Assembly: GCA_963976435.1 (NCBI GenBank)
Contig: CAXBKQ010000013.1
Span: 1 to 64,000, forward strand
Origin: CAKZNE01 sp963976435
GTDB taxonomy: Bacteria > Bacteroidota > Bacteroidia > Flavobacteriales > Schleiferiaceae
Direction of reading: 5' to 3'
DNA: 64,000 nucleotides
Below, piece after piece: positions 24,725 to 33,263 of the stretch. The notes under the pieces are model-generated. The model worked only from the letters and a program-made list of their open reading frames with translations, was not told the DNA's origin and ran no database searches. The position numbers and the translations under genes are program-made. Every line of letters begins with the position of its first letter. Position 1 is the first letter of the stretch.

Positions 24725-26130
24725 TTTCCTCTTCCCTGTAGAACTATTAGAACTGTATAGATTAATATTTTAAGGTCATTAAAGAGATTCATATTTTCAA
24801 TATAAATAATATCATACTTTAACCTTTGAATCATTTCATCCACATTTTCAGCATAGCCAAATTTCACCATTCCCCAGCTGGTAATACCCGGTTTAACTTT
24901 TAGAACATATTTATAATGTGGGGCCTTTTCGCTTATTAGGTCAATATAATGTTTTCGTTCGGGCCTTGGGCCTACAATAGACATTTGTCCAAAAAGTACA
25001 TTTATGAATTGTGGTAGTTCGTCTAATCTATACTTACGCATAAAACTTCCCCATCGTGTAATTCTTGGGTCGTTTTGGCTACTCAATTGGGGGCCATCTT
25101 TTTCAGCATCCTGATACATTGAGCGAAATTTTATCATATCAAAATATTTCCCCTTGTTTCCCATTCTTCGTTGTCTAAAGAATATTGGACCAGGACTTCC
25201 AATTTTTACCATGGCAGCTGTAAAAATGAAAACAGGTGATAAAAGAGCTAAAACAGTAAGGGAAACTACGATGTCGAAAATTCTCTTTACTACTCTTTGC
25301 CAAAGAGGCATTAATTCGTGGCGAATTTCAATTAATGGAGCGCCTAAAGAACCAAGTCTAACTTTCCCAGAAATGATATCATAAGTATCTGGAATCATTT
25401 TAACCGTCACATTCGATCCTTCCAAATTATTAATAATCTCCTCTAATTTTCCATGTTCCGAAGATTCACTAGCGATGATGACCTCCTCAACTTCAAATTC
25501 CTTAATAATACTATCTAATTCGTTATGCGGACCTAAATGCTGAAGGTTCTTTTCCACTAAAAAGCGAATATTATTATGAACGCTTACAAATCCTACAAAT
25601 TTATTTCCATAGCCTTTGGAGTTTGCCATTTCGGTATATAAGTCTACTGCATTTTCATTGCTTCCAATCAAAATAGTATTGAACCAAATTTTACCTTTTT
25701 TAATTCTGATAGCTGTACGAGTGCTGATTAAAAACCTTAGGAAGGCTGTGGTGAAAAATTGAAATCCGAAATAGGTTAAGAAGCTTTTATAGTAATCGGT
25801 AAAATTATTTACCCAATCATTGAGCATTAAAGCGAAGAAAATAAATATGCAGCCTAGGAGGGTAGAATTGAAGGTGTAAATGAGTTCTTTAAGTCTAGAC
25901 CTTCTATAAATATCTTTATAAAAGCCAGTGATCCAATAGGTGGTAACCCAAAACCCAGCGATTAAAACTAAAGCGATAAAATAGGTTTGGCCAAAACTTG
26001 GTGCTGCATCTGCAAACCTTTGTTTTTCGATTACCGTTTGTCTAAAATAATATAGGGCAGTATAGCTAAATATAGCCGCAACAATATCCCAGAATATATA
26101 TTTTAATCGTTGTAAATAATCGTTCTTCAT
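24721..26130 (-). CDS. Polyprenyl-phosphate sugar transferase (WcaJ-type)
   Basis: A 469-residue inner-membrane initiating glycosyltransferase, transferring a sugar-1-phosphate to undecaprenyl phosphate to start polysaccharide or glycan assembly. It has four N-terminal membrane segments (within about 15-135), a Rossmann-like CoA-binding-type domain (about 140-260), then a fifth segment near 285-305 and the catalytic Bac_transf domain with FRQRRMGNKGKYFDMIKFRS, RKYRLDELPQ and SIVGPRPE motifs. It is upstream of the YkgJ gene and downstream of a lipoprotein and a Gfo/Idh enzyme. No other glycan genes are next to it. Confidence 0.94.
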   Translation of the reverse strand: MKNDYLQRLKYIFWDIVAAIFSYTALYYFRQTVIEKQRFADAAPSFGQTYFIALVLIAGFWVTTYWITGFYKDIYRRSRLKELIYTFNSTLLGCIFIFFALMLNDWVNNFTDYYKSFLTYFGFQFFTTAFLRFLISTRTAIRIKKGKIWFNTILIGSNENAVDLYTEMANSKGYGNKFVGFVSVHNNIRFLVEKNLQHLGPHNELDSIIKEFEVEEVIIASESSEHGKLEEIINNLEGSNVTVKMIPDTYDIISGKVRLGSLGAPLIEIRHELMPLWQRVVKRIFDIVVSLTVLALLSPVFIFTAAMVKIGSPGPIFFRQRRMGNKGKYFDMIKFRSMYQDAEKDGPQLSSQNDPRITRWGSFMRKYRLDELPQFINVLFGQMSIVGPRPERKHYIDLISEKAPHYKYVLKVKPGITSWGMVKFGYAENVDEMIQRLKYDIIYIENMNLFNDLKILIYTVLIVLQGRGK

Positions 26131-26146
26131 AGACCTTTCTTCACTC

Positions 26147-27037
26147 TCAATAGGCTATCTTAATATTATCCAAATAAACTTTGGCACTATCCATAGAATC
26201 TGGTTTGATGGCCCCAACAAAGATTTTAAATCCATTAGCAGAGGGGTAACTGCTTATTTCTGTTACTAAATTGATATAAATTTTATTCCATTCTTCAGAC
26301 TCATACAGATAAATCGTTTGCGCTTGTTCGCTTCCTCCAGGTATTTGGGCAACAACGCCAAGGGTAATGGGAATTTCATTTTTATAGGTCATTTCAAGAA
26401 AGACACTTTGGCTTCCTTTTGGCAAATCATAAATCTCGGAGGTAAAGGCCTCAAAAAATGTTTTTTCACCATCCAAGGTAAAAACGCCAACCTTTCCATT
26501 GTCCTCCACTTCATCAGGATTAATAAACACTTCTGAAGCTTTTTTAGACCTTATAAAATTGGTATCACTTCTCGCTGTTTTCGATAAATTTTGCCCGGTT
26601 TGATCAAAATCTTCAACTATTAATACGGTGGCAATATCGCTGTAGGTAATTTCAGGAACCTTTGCAGCTAATAGATAGTTGGTATCTAATACACTGAGAT
26701 TTACAGTTCCTTCGAATTTTTTATAGGGGGAATATAAAACCCTTGTGGCATCTATACCATTCATATTTACCCCTGCATAAACTTCAATTTTGGTATTTCC
26801 TTCTTCAAGAATAGGAATGATGCAAGGCAGGTTAAAAACACCGATAGATTTATCATTGGCAAAAACCCAAACAGTAGTAATTTTACTGTGTGCACTTCCT
26901 TCCGCAACATAGTCCGTTTTAAGGTCTAAATCGGGAATAGATAGGTAGGCGGGCTTAATAGCTTTTAGGTCTTCCTTTGAACAGGAAATAAAAAATGCCG
27001 CAACCACCAAGATTGCTAGGAATAGTTTTTTGGCCAT
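26147..27037 (-). CDS. Predicted lipoprotein of unknown function
   Basis: A 296-residue lipoprotein with lipobox FFISC at Cys19. The mature protein is a beta-rich chain with no family I recognise; the region TLYLYESEEWNKIYINL-like near 245-265 and KVYLDNIKIAY at the end look like a jelly-roll-type domain of the kind seen in carbohydrate-binding modules. It lies 16 bases from the sugar transferase and three bases from the Gfo/Idh gene in one run, so a cell-envelope or glycan link is plausible but unproven. Confidence 0.75.
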   Translation of the reverse strand: MAKKLFLAILVVAAFFISCSKEDLKAIKPAYLSIPDLDLKTDYVAEGSAHSKITTVWVFANDKSIGVFNLPCIIPILEEGNTKIEVYAGVNMNGIDATRVLYSPYKKFEGTVNLSVLDTNYLLAAKVPEITYSDIATVLIVEDFDQTGQNLSKTARSDTNFIRSKKASEVFINPDEVEDNGKVGVFTLDGEKTFFEAFTSEIYDLPKGSQSVFLEMTYKNEIPITLGVVAQIPGGSEQAQTIYLYESEEWNKIYINLVTEISSYPSANGFKIFVGAIKPDSMDSAKVYLDNIKIAY

Positions 27038-27040
27038 ATT

Positions 27041-28027
27041 TCAGGCGATGACGTTGAGGTTCAGGTTAATACTTTCTAGGATTTGACAAGCTACGTGCAA
27101 TGCCTTATATCCATCACGTAGAGTAACGTTGGGTTGCACCTTTTTATTGATTGATTCTCCAAAATTTCTTAACTCTTCTTGTATAGCATTGGTAATCAAT
27201 GATTCAGGTTTTTCAAAATAAATTTGTTTTTTCTTACCATTGCCAAGATCCATGATCATTGCATATGGATTGTCCTGATCAATTTCATTTTGCATCCTTA
27301 CTATCTCACTTTCCTTTTCTAAAAAGTCAATGGTTATATAGGCGTCTTTTTGAAATAAACGCGTTTTGCGCATGTTTTTTAATGAAATCCTACTGGCGGT
27401 TAGATTAGCTACACAACCATTTTCAAATTCAATTCTTGCATTGGCAATATCAGGGCTATCACTTACTACAGCTACTCCACTGGCGCTAATGCTTTTTACC
27501 TCAGAAGGTACCGAGTGTAAAACAATATCAATATCATGAATCATTAAATCCAAAACCACAGGAACATCTGTCCCCCTAGGATTAAATTCCGCCAGACGAT
27601 GTGTTTCGATAAACATTGGCTTTTGGATATAGTCCTGGGCCGCAATAAATGCTGGATTAAATCTTTCCACATGACCTACCTGAGCAGTAAGCTGAGCCTT
27701 TTCACAAAGCTTCATTAATTCCAAAGCTTGTTCTGGACTTTCCGTAATGGGTTTTTCTACAAAAATATGCTTGGAAGCATTAATAGCTTGTAAAGCACAA
27801 TCGTAGTGGTTTAAGGTTGGAGTAACTATATCAATGGCATCCACCTCCTTAAGCAAATCATCTATGGAGGAAAAGTATTTAAATCCAAATTCTGCATTTA
27901 CCTGTTTTCCTACATCCTCATTGGGATCGTAAAAACCTACAATGTTAAAAAGCTCTGGCAGACCATTTAAACACTTTAGGTGAATTTTCCCTAAATGTCC
28001 AGCACCTAAAACACCGATATTTATCAT
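27041..28027 (-). CDS. Gfo/Idh/MocA family oxidoreductase
   Basis: A 328-residue NAD(P)-dependent oxidoreductase. The N-terminal Rossmann fold has GVLGAGHLGKIH (5-16) and the conserved EKPITES motif (about 92-98); the C-terminal alpha/beta domain follows. Family members act on sugars or related compounds. It begins a four-gene run (this gene, lipoprotein, sugar transferase, YkgJ) with very small gaps or overlaps. The substrate cannot be predicted from sequence alone; the sugar-transferase neighbour suggests a nucleotide sugar. Confidence 0.93.
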   Translation of the reverse strand: MINIGVLGAGHLGKIHLKCLNGLPELFNIVGFYDPNEDVGKQVNAEFGFKYFSSIDDLLKEVDAIDIVTPTLNHYDCALQAINASKHIFVEKPITESPEQALELMKLCEKAQLTAQVGHVERFNPAFIAAQDYIQKPMFIETHRLAEFNPRGTDVPVVLDLMIHDIDIVLHSVPSEVKSISASGVAVVSDSPDIANARIEFENGCVANLTASRISLKNMRKTRLFQKDAYITIDFLEKESEIVRMQNEIDQDNPYAMIMDLGNGKKKQIYFEKPESLITNAIQEELRNFGESINKKVQPNVTLRDGYKALHVACQILESINLNLNVIA

Positions 28028-28044
28028 TGAAAAATCATTTTGCG

Positions 28045-28052
28045 CAAAGATA
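28045..28052 (-). promoter_or_regulatory. Candidate -7 box for the Gfo/Idh operon
   Basis: Minus-strand TATCTTTG matches TAnnTTTG exactly, 17 bases before the ATG at 28027, giving a short leader. Confidence 0.45.
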
Positions 28053-28220
28053 ATTTTTTTGTCCAGCCAGTAAAGGATTCTAGAAGTTTTGATGCTTAAA
28101 TCCCATCTTTAACAGTCATTTAGAATGAAAAAAAATAATCTCGCGATGTTCACATATTGCTGTTGATTTTATTTTGAAATATAGGGTGGCCGGAATTATT
28201 CCTTATCGCACCTTTACCTT

Positions 28221-28874
28221 ATGGCAATAGAAGATCTTCCACGTCACAAGGGGCAAAGAAACAAGCTGATTAAAATATTAATCTCCAAAGGAATAAGGGA
28301 TCAGAATGTATTGAAGGCGATTAATAAAATTCCAAGGCATGCCTTTGTGGATTCGTCCTTTGAAGAATTTGCCTATCAAGACAAGGCATTTCCTATTGCT
28401 GCAGATCAAACCATTTCTCAACCCTTCACGGTAGCATTTCAAAGTATGCTTCTACAGATTGAGAAAGGGGATATGGTATTGGAGATTGGTACAGGAAGTG
28501 GATATCAATCCGCAGTTTTATGTGAGTTGGAAGCCAAGGTTTTTAGTATTGAAAGACAAAAAGAACTTTTCGACCAAACCAGTAGGCTGATGAGAAGCTT
28601 AGGCTATAATTTAAATATGAAGTTTGGCGATGGCTTTGCTGGTTTACCCTCATTTGCCCCCTTTGATAAGATTATTGTTACCTGTGGTGCTCCAAGAATT
28701 CCTGAAAAATTATTGCAACAATTAAAAGTTGGAGGAAGAATGGTGATTCCCGTAGGGGAGGGTCAACAAAGAATGAAATTGCTAATTAGAAATTCTAAAA
28801 CTGATTTTGAGGTAAAGGACTATGGAGATTTTCGATTCGTACCTATGCTCAGCAATAAGAATGTTAGTTCTTAG
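28221..28874 (+). CDS. pcm: Protein-L-isoaspartate O-methyltransferase
   Basis: A 217-residue SAM-dependent enzyme that methylates L-isoaspartyl residues in damaged proteins so that they can be repaired. The SAM-binding motif VLEIGTGSGYQSAVL is at about 87-101, and the PCMT signature regions (DQTISQPF; FDKIIVTCGAP) are present. Length is typical. It ends four bases before the convergent hypothetical gene, with no terminator visible between them. Confidence 0.95.
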   Translation: MAIEDLPRHKGQRNKLIKILISKGIRDQNVLKAINKIPRHAFVDSSFEEFAYQDKAFPIAADQTISQPFTVAFQSMLLQIEKGDMVLEIGTGSGYQSAVLCELEAKVFSIERQKELFDQTSRLMRSLGYNLNMKFGDGFAGLPSFAPFDKIIVTCGAPRIPEKLLQQLKVGGRMVIPVGEGQQRMKLLIRNSKTDFEVKDYGDFRFVPMLSNKNVSS

Positions 28875-28878
28875 GTTT

Positions 28879-29364
28879 TTAGAAGTCTTCGGAAATTGCT
28901 CCAAGCAGAACTATACTATGTAAATACCAAGCAAAATCAAAAGTCAGGCTAACCTCATTTTGTACATCACCCTGAATATACAAATAGATTAATTCTGCAT
29001 GATAGGTATCTTTAAGCTCCGGAATTTCTTCTACATAAATTTCACTAAAGCTAAAGCTTGCTCCGTTTTTGCTGGCTTTTTCAAAACCATCGATAAGAGT
29101 GAACATATTTTCTTGGTACTTCCTATATCTATCCAAATATCCAGCATCTGCCTTATAGGTTTCTGCTTGTAATTTTCTTTCATTGCTAATTCTTTCCTTT
29201 AAAAAATCTCGCAACTCCCGAATACGAATAATTGGAAGAGAATCAAATCTTGAATTTTTTAATTGCCTAATCATTAACTGCCCATACTCATCATAAATAT
29301 CTTGATTTTGACTTTTTAGAGGGAGGAAGCAAACAAGAAAAAAGAATACAAATAAATTTTTCAT
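28879..29364 (-). CDS. Secreted hypothetical protein
   Basis: A 161-residue exported protein with a signal peptide (about 1-18, ending LKSQN). The mature part is helical and charged, with a Arg/Lys-rich central stretch (RIRELRDFLKERIS). I do not recognise the family. It follows a terminator-bordered neighbour and may be its own unit. Confidence 0.7.
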   Translation of the reverse strand: MKNLFVFFFLVCFLPLKSQNQDIYDEYGQLMIRQLKNSRFDSLPIIRIRELRDFLKERISNERKLQAETYKADAGYLDRYRKYQENMFTLIDGFEKASKNGASFSFSEIYVEEIPELKDTYHAELIYLYIQGDVQNEVSLTFDFAWYLHSIVLLGAISEDF

Positions 29365-29403
29365 CTAAAGTTTTTGAAAGAGGAGGCAAATTAACCAATT
29401 AAG

Positions 29404-29446
29404 AATAAAAAAAGCCGCTTACTTTTTTATAGTAAACGGCTTTTTA
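29404..29446. terminator. Terminator after the 115-aa secreted protein
   Basis: AAAGCCG-c-TTAC / GTAA-a-CGGCTTT stem with an A-run before and a T-run after, between the stop at 29469 and the next minus-strand gene. Confidence 0.85.
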
Positions 29447-29468
29447 CCTGGTTTTGGTTGATCCAATT

Positions 29469-29816
29469 CTAATTAAAAATTAGGTTTATGGAATAAGTAT
29501 GGTTAATATTTCCACTATCCGTATTAAGCACTAAATCTTTTAATTGTTGCTCAACATATTCCTTTAATTGCTCATTGTCAGCATCAATTTCCTTGATTTT
29601 CAATTCAAAATTTTCAGAAATGTAAAATTTTAAAGAAATCTTTTCATAGCTCAAGGGAAGTTTAGAAAAGGATGGATAATCTATGTTTTGACTTATTTGT
29701 TCGCTTAGACTGAGTGCCGAAATAGGGCTTGATTTTTTTCCTTCAGGAATTCCAGCTTTACTTGTAAAACTTAAAAAGAAAAGAGCGATTAGCGTGGCAA
29801 TTAATTTAGTTTTCAT
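29469..29816 (-). CDS. Small secreted TonB-C-like protein
   Basis: A 115-residue exported protein (signal peptide 1-21). The mature region has the pattern LKFYISENFELKIKEIDADNE...LKEYVEQQLKDL (about 61-92), reminiscent of small TonB-C/YbaV-like proteins common in Bacteroidota; function is unknown. The similarity is weak. It is transcribed alone, with a terminator downstream. Confidence 0.7.
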   Translation of the reverse strand: MKTKLIATLIALFFLSFTSKAGIPEGKKSSPISALSLSEQISQNIDYPSFSKLPLSYEKISLKFYISENFELKIKEIDADNEQLKEYVEQQLKDLVLNTDSGNINHTYSINLIFN

Positions 29817-30048
29817 AATAATTTATTTAAAGGTTTGATTTGTTTTGTGTTCTGCTTTAATGACACTAGAATTCGTTTTTAAAGTTGCCTGGAGTTTTGT
29901 TGATTCTGGAAATTAAATTTTTTTTAAAGATTTACTTTAAGGTGTAAGTGATTGTTTTTGAGTTGTTTAATTTGAATACAAGTTGCTGTTCCGTTTTTTT
30001 ACTTTAACATATTTTTAAGAGATTGTAAAAGGAGAGAATAGGCCTGAA

Positions 30049-30079
30049 CACTAATTTTTATTAGGAATAAAATTTAGTG
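30049..30079. repeat. Inverted repeat upstream of the lpdA promoter
   Basis: CACTAATTTTTATT, AGG, AATAAAATTTAGTG. One mismatched pair in 14. It ends eight bases before the candidate -33 element, in the position of an activator or repressor site. Confidence 0.6.
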
Positions 30080-30086
30080 CTACAAA

Positions 30087-30121
30087 TTTGATTTCCATTC
30101 CAGACAGATACCTTAAATTCG
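30087..30121 (+). promoter_or_regulatory. Candidate lpdA promoter
   Basis: TTTG (30087-30090), a 23-base spacer and TAAATTCG (30114-30121) fit the Bacteroidota -33/-7 pattern with one mismatch in the -7 box. The start would be about 26 bases before the ATG at 30154. Confidence 0.5.
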
Positions 30122-30153
30122 CACTACAATCAGGAAATAGTAAAAAGTATTAT

Positions 30154-31542
30154 ATGGATTTTGATGTAATTGTACTTGGTAGTGGCCCTGGAGGTTATGT
30201 AGCTGCGATTAGAGCGGCTCAACTTGGCCAAAAAACAGCAATAGTAGAACGCGAAAGCCTTGGAGGTATTTGTCTTAATTGGGGTTGTATTCCAACAAAA
30301 GCCCTATTAAAAAGTGCAAGCGTATTTGAATATATGAACCACGCTGCAGACTATGGTTTAGTTGCAGAAGGTGTAGATAAGGATTTTGGAGCCATTATCG
30401 GAAGAAGCAGAAATGTTGCCGATGGAATGAGCAAGGGTATCCAGTTTCTTATGAAAAAAAATAAGATTGAGGTGATAATGGGTGAGGGAAGCCTTAAACC
30501 AGGTCGTAAACTAGATGTTAAATCTGCGGACGGAAAAGTAAAAGAGTATTCAGCTAGTAATATTATAATTGCTACTGGTGCAAGAAGCAGAGAATTGCCA
30601 AACCTAAAACAGGATGGCAAGAAAATTATTGGTTACCGCGAAGCAATGAATTTACCCGAACAACCAAAGAGCATGGTTGTGGTAGGATCCGGAGCAATTG
30701 GTGTTGAGTTCGCCTATTTTTATAATAGTATCGGAACTAAGGTTACAATAGTTGAATATCTACCTGGAATAGTACCCGTAGAGGATGAAGAAGTTTCCAA
30801 ACAATTAGAAAGAAGCTTTAAGAAACAAGGAATGACTATTAAAACTTCAAGCGAAGTTACAAATGTAGATAGCTCAGGAGATGCTTGCAAAGTGACTATT
30901 AAAACCAAAAAAGGAGAAGAAGTAATAGAATGTGATGTAGTTCTTTCCGCCGTAGGGGTTCAAGCAAATATTGAAAATATTGGTCTTGAAGCAGTAGGTA
31001 TCAAAACTGAAAAGGGAAAAATAAACACAGATGAATATTACAAAACTAATATAGATGGATATTATGCCATCGGTGATTGTGTTGCAGGACAAGCCTTGGC
31101 CCATGTTGCATCTGCCGAAGGTATTATTTGTGTGGAGCAAATTGCTGGGCACCATCCAGAACCTTTAGATTATGGAAATATTCCAGGTTGTACTTATTGT
31201 TCTCCGGAAATTTCTTCTGTTGGTTTAACAGAAAAACAAGCTAAGGAAGCAGGCTACGATGTAAAAATTGGTAAGTTTCCATTTTCAGCCTCTGGAAAGG
31301 CAAAAGCTTCTGGACATAGTGATGGATTTGTAAAAGTGATTTACGATGCTAAATATGGGGAGTTTTTAGGCTGCCATATGATCGGTGCCAATGTTACTGA
31401 AATGATAGCTGAAATTGTTGTGGCTAGAAAATTAGAGACCACAGGAACTGAAATATTAAAGGCCGTTCATCCACATCCAACGATGAGTGAAGCAATTATG
31501 GAAGCTACAGCAGCAGCCTACGATGAGGTAATACACCTCTAA
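30154..31542 (+). CDS. lpdA: Dihydrolipoyl dehydrogenase
   Basis: A 462-residue FAD enzyme, the E3 component of 2-oxoacid dehydrogenase complexes, that reoxidises dihydrolipoamide with NAD. I start it at the ATG at 30154 rather than the TTG at 30088: this gives the family's N-terminus MDFDVIVLGSGPGGYVAA, and the promoter box at 30114 would otherwise lie inside the gene. FAD-binding GSGPGG (9-14), redox pair Cys40/Cys45 in GGICLNWGCIPTKA, a second GxGxxG near 185, and the C-terminal HPHPTMSEA His-Glu pair are all present. It is a single-gene unit with a terminator at 31563-31588. Confidence 0.96.
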   Translation: MDFDVIVLGSGPGGYVAAIRAAQLGQKTAIVERESLGGICLNWGCIPTKALLKSASVFEYMNHAADYGLVAEGVDKDFGAIIGRSRNVADGMSKGIQFLMKKNKIEVIMGEGSLKPGRKLDVKSADGKVKEYSASNIIIATGARSRELPNLKQDGKKIIGYREAMNLPEQPKSMVVVGSGAIGVEFAYFYNSIGTKVTIVEYLPGIVPVEDEEVSKQLERSFKKQGMTIKTSSEVTNVDSSGDACKVTIKTKKGEEVIECDVVLSAVGVQANIENIGLEAVGIKTEKGKINTDEYYKTNIDGYYAIGDCVAGQALAHVASAEGIICVEQIAGHHPEPLDYGNIPGCTYCSPEISSVGLTEKQAKEAGYDVKIGKFPFSASGKAKASGHSDGFVKVIYDAKYGEFLGCHMIGANVTEMIAEIVVARKLETTGTEILKAVHPHPTMSEAIMEATAAAYDEVIHL

Positions 31543-31559
31543 AATATATTGATGAATTT

Positions 31560-31594
31560 TTTAAAGTCCCGCCCTATGACGGGACTTTTTTTTT
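31560..31594 (+). terminator. Rho-independent terminator after lpdA
   Basis: AAAGTCCCG (31563-31571) / CGGGACTTT (31580-31588) with T8 following. Perfect 9-bp stem. Confidence 0.92.
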
Positions 31595-31642
31595 AAAATA
31601 CAATTACCATTTTTTTGACGTTTATTTGAAGTATTCAAGACA

Positions 31643-32788
31643 TTGATGAAAAGAATTTTTAGCATATTAGTTTTTATCTCTTCCCTACCTCTATTTGCTC
31701 AAATAGAGGGCCAAGACAGCTTACTCATTTTTGAAATAAATTTTGATTTGGATTCCAGAAGATTGTCAAAAATTGAGAAATCTAGAATTGATAGTTTAAT
31801 TGAATTTATGCCAATAGACCTTCTCAAACATGTGGAAATTTATGGGCATACAGACAGCCTTGCGGGTTTTGAATACAATAGGGAATTGTCTAAGGCTAGG
31901 GTTATTAGTGCACTTCGTTATTTGGAAATTAAAGGATTGGATCCCCTTGATGTAAAAACAGATTATTATGGTGAGGAAAGGCCCAAATACAATAATGATC
32001 CTGAAACACGATATAAGAATAGAAGGGTGGAAATTCATTTTTATATTTCTAAAGCTTTAATACCAGAACCAGATGAAAAGATTAGTGAGCTGGATTTACG
32101 AAAGGGAGATAAAATAAAAATTCCCAATCTGAACTTTGTAGGCAATCAGCCAGTTCCTGTATGGCAGAGTTTTGAGGCATTACAAGAAATTCTCCTATTA
32201 GCAAAAAGGAATCCTGATATGAAAATGGAAATTCAAGGGCATGTTTGCTGTAGTAATAATAAAGAACTTTCCATCCAAAGAGCTCAAATGGTGAACGACT
32301 TTTTACAGAGTAATGGTATTGCTAAAGAACGATTAAAATATCAGGGTTTTTCCAATACTAGACCGCTCAACAAGGAAAGAAATGAAAAGGAGAGGGCCTT
32401 AAACAGAAGGGTAGAAATATTAATTTTAGAAAATACAGATAGGAGAAAAAAGCTGGATGCTGAGGAAAGTTTAAGTATAGATTTAAGAACCAGAGTTTTA
32501 AATATTCAATTTTTCCCAAATTCTGGGAGAATGCTTCCTTCTGGGGATTTTATGTTGAATTTGGTACTAGAGATGATCCAAGATTCCAAGGGTTTGAAAT
32601 ATGAGTTTGTGGTGTATGACAATATTGAAGATGAAAAAACTACCAAGAGCAGAGCAAATCTTTTGAAACGAAGGGTTAGCAAAGCTAGAATTAAAAGCTC
32701 AACTTGCATTGTGAGTACAGAAAAACGTCCAAACCGTATGCCCATTGAGGAGAACGAAAATTTTATAATTCTTAAAATCACCAAATAA
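31643..32788 (+). CDS. OmpA-family protein with three OmpA-like units
   Basis: A 381-residue exported protein (signal peptide about 1-19). Three OmpA/MotB-type peptidoglycan-binding units can be traced: the first with YGHTDSLAGFEYNRELSKAR at about 64-83, the second with QGHVCCSNNKELSIQRAQ near 199-216 (in which the usual Asp is replaced by CC, as seen in other Bacteroidota), and a third (about 275-381) that keeps the helix-strand pattern but has lost the core motif. Peptidoglycan anchoring is likely. It is one base from the following DUF1569 gene, so they form an operon. Confidence 0.85.
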   Translation: MMKRIFSILVFISSLPLFAQIEGQDSLLIFEINFDLDSRRLSKIEKSRIDSLIEFMPIDLLKHVEIYGHTDSLAGFEYNRELSKARVISALRYLEIKGLDPLDVKTDYYGEERPKYNNDPETRYKNRRVEIHFYISKALIPEPDEKISELDLRKGDKIKIPNLNFVGNQPVPVWQSFEALQEILLLAKRNPDMKMEIQGHVCCSNNKELSIQRAQMVNDFLQSNGIAKERLKYQGFSNTRPLNKERNEKERALNRRVEILILENTDRRKKLDAEESLSIDLRTRVLNIQFFPNSGRMLPSGDFMLNLVLEMIQDSKGLKYEFVVYDNIEDEKTTKSRANLLKRRVSKARIKSSTCIVSTEKRPNRMPIEENENFIILKITK

Positions 32789-32789
32789 G

Positions 32790-33263
32790 ATGAACTTCGA
32801 ATTGTTCTTTATGCAGGATGTACCATCCATGCTGAAAAATTTAAAAGCAGATAGTAAAGCCCAATGGGGTAGCCTTAGCGCTCCGGAAATGTTGGACCAC
32901 CTTAGAAGAGGTATAGAACTATCCTTAAAAGAAAATTTGGAAGTTGAAATAATTACTCCAAGCGAGCAAATTCCAGCTTTTCAAGAGTTTTTAAAGGGTG
33001 CTAGACTATTTAAAAAAGGATCGGATATTCCTAAAGAATATAGTCTTATTCCAAAATTTGAAGGAGATTTTGAGGCTCGAAAAATAAACTTACTTAAGGC
33101 ATTGGTAAAAATGCAGGTTCATTTTGAAAAACATCCTGACCATATGGCCACTCATCCTAATTTTGGACACTTAAACGTAGAACTTTGGAAATACCTTCAT
33201 AAAAAACATATTCTACATCATTTCACACAGTTTGCAATAGCACCAGAAAAAACAGAAAGTTGA
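32790..33263 (+). CDS. DUF1569 / DinB-like protein
   Basis: A 157-residue protein of the DinB/DUF1569 four-helix-bundle type. A metal-binding His pattern is visible: MLDHLRRG near 33-40, and HPNFGHLN and HKKHILHHFTQF near 125-150. Members are thought to bind a divalent metal, but the reactions are mostly unknown. It starts one base after the OmpA-like gene and its stop overlaps the start of the patatin-like gene. Confidence 0.86.
   Translation: MNFELFFMQDVPSMLKNLKADSKAQWGSLSAPEMLDHLRRGIELSLKENLEVEIITPSEQIPAFQEFLKGARLFKKGSDIPKEYSLIPKFEGDFEARKINLLKALVKMQVHFEKHPDHMATHPNFGHLNVELWKYLHKKHILHHFTQFAIAPEKTES

Larger units (their letters stand above)
29817..30153. promoter_or_regulatory. Intergenic region with lpdA promoter and inverted repeat
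   Basis: A 337-base gap between two divergent genes. It holds a nearly perfect 14-bp inverted repeat (30049-30062 and 30066-30079, three-base spacer, 13 of 14 pairs) and a good promoter downstream of it: TTTG at 30087-30090, 23 bases, TAAATTCG at 30114-30121. No gene is visible. Confidence 0.55.

Noticed and set aside
30088..30153. TTG start of lpdA, 22 codons before the ATG
   Set aside because: A promoter pattern lies inside this stretch and the family N-terminus begins at the ATG at 30154.
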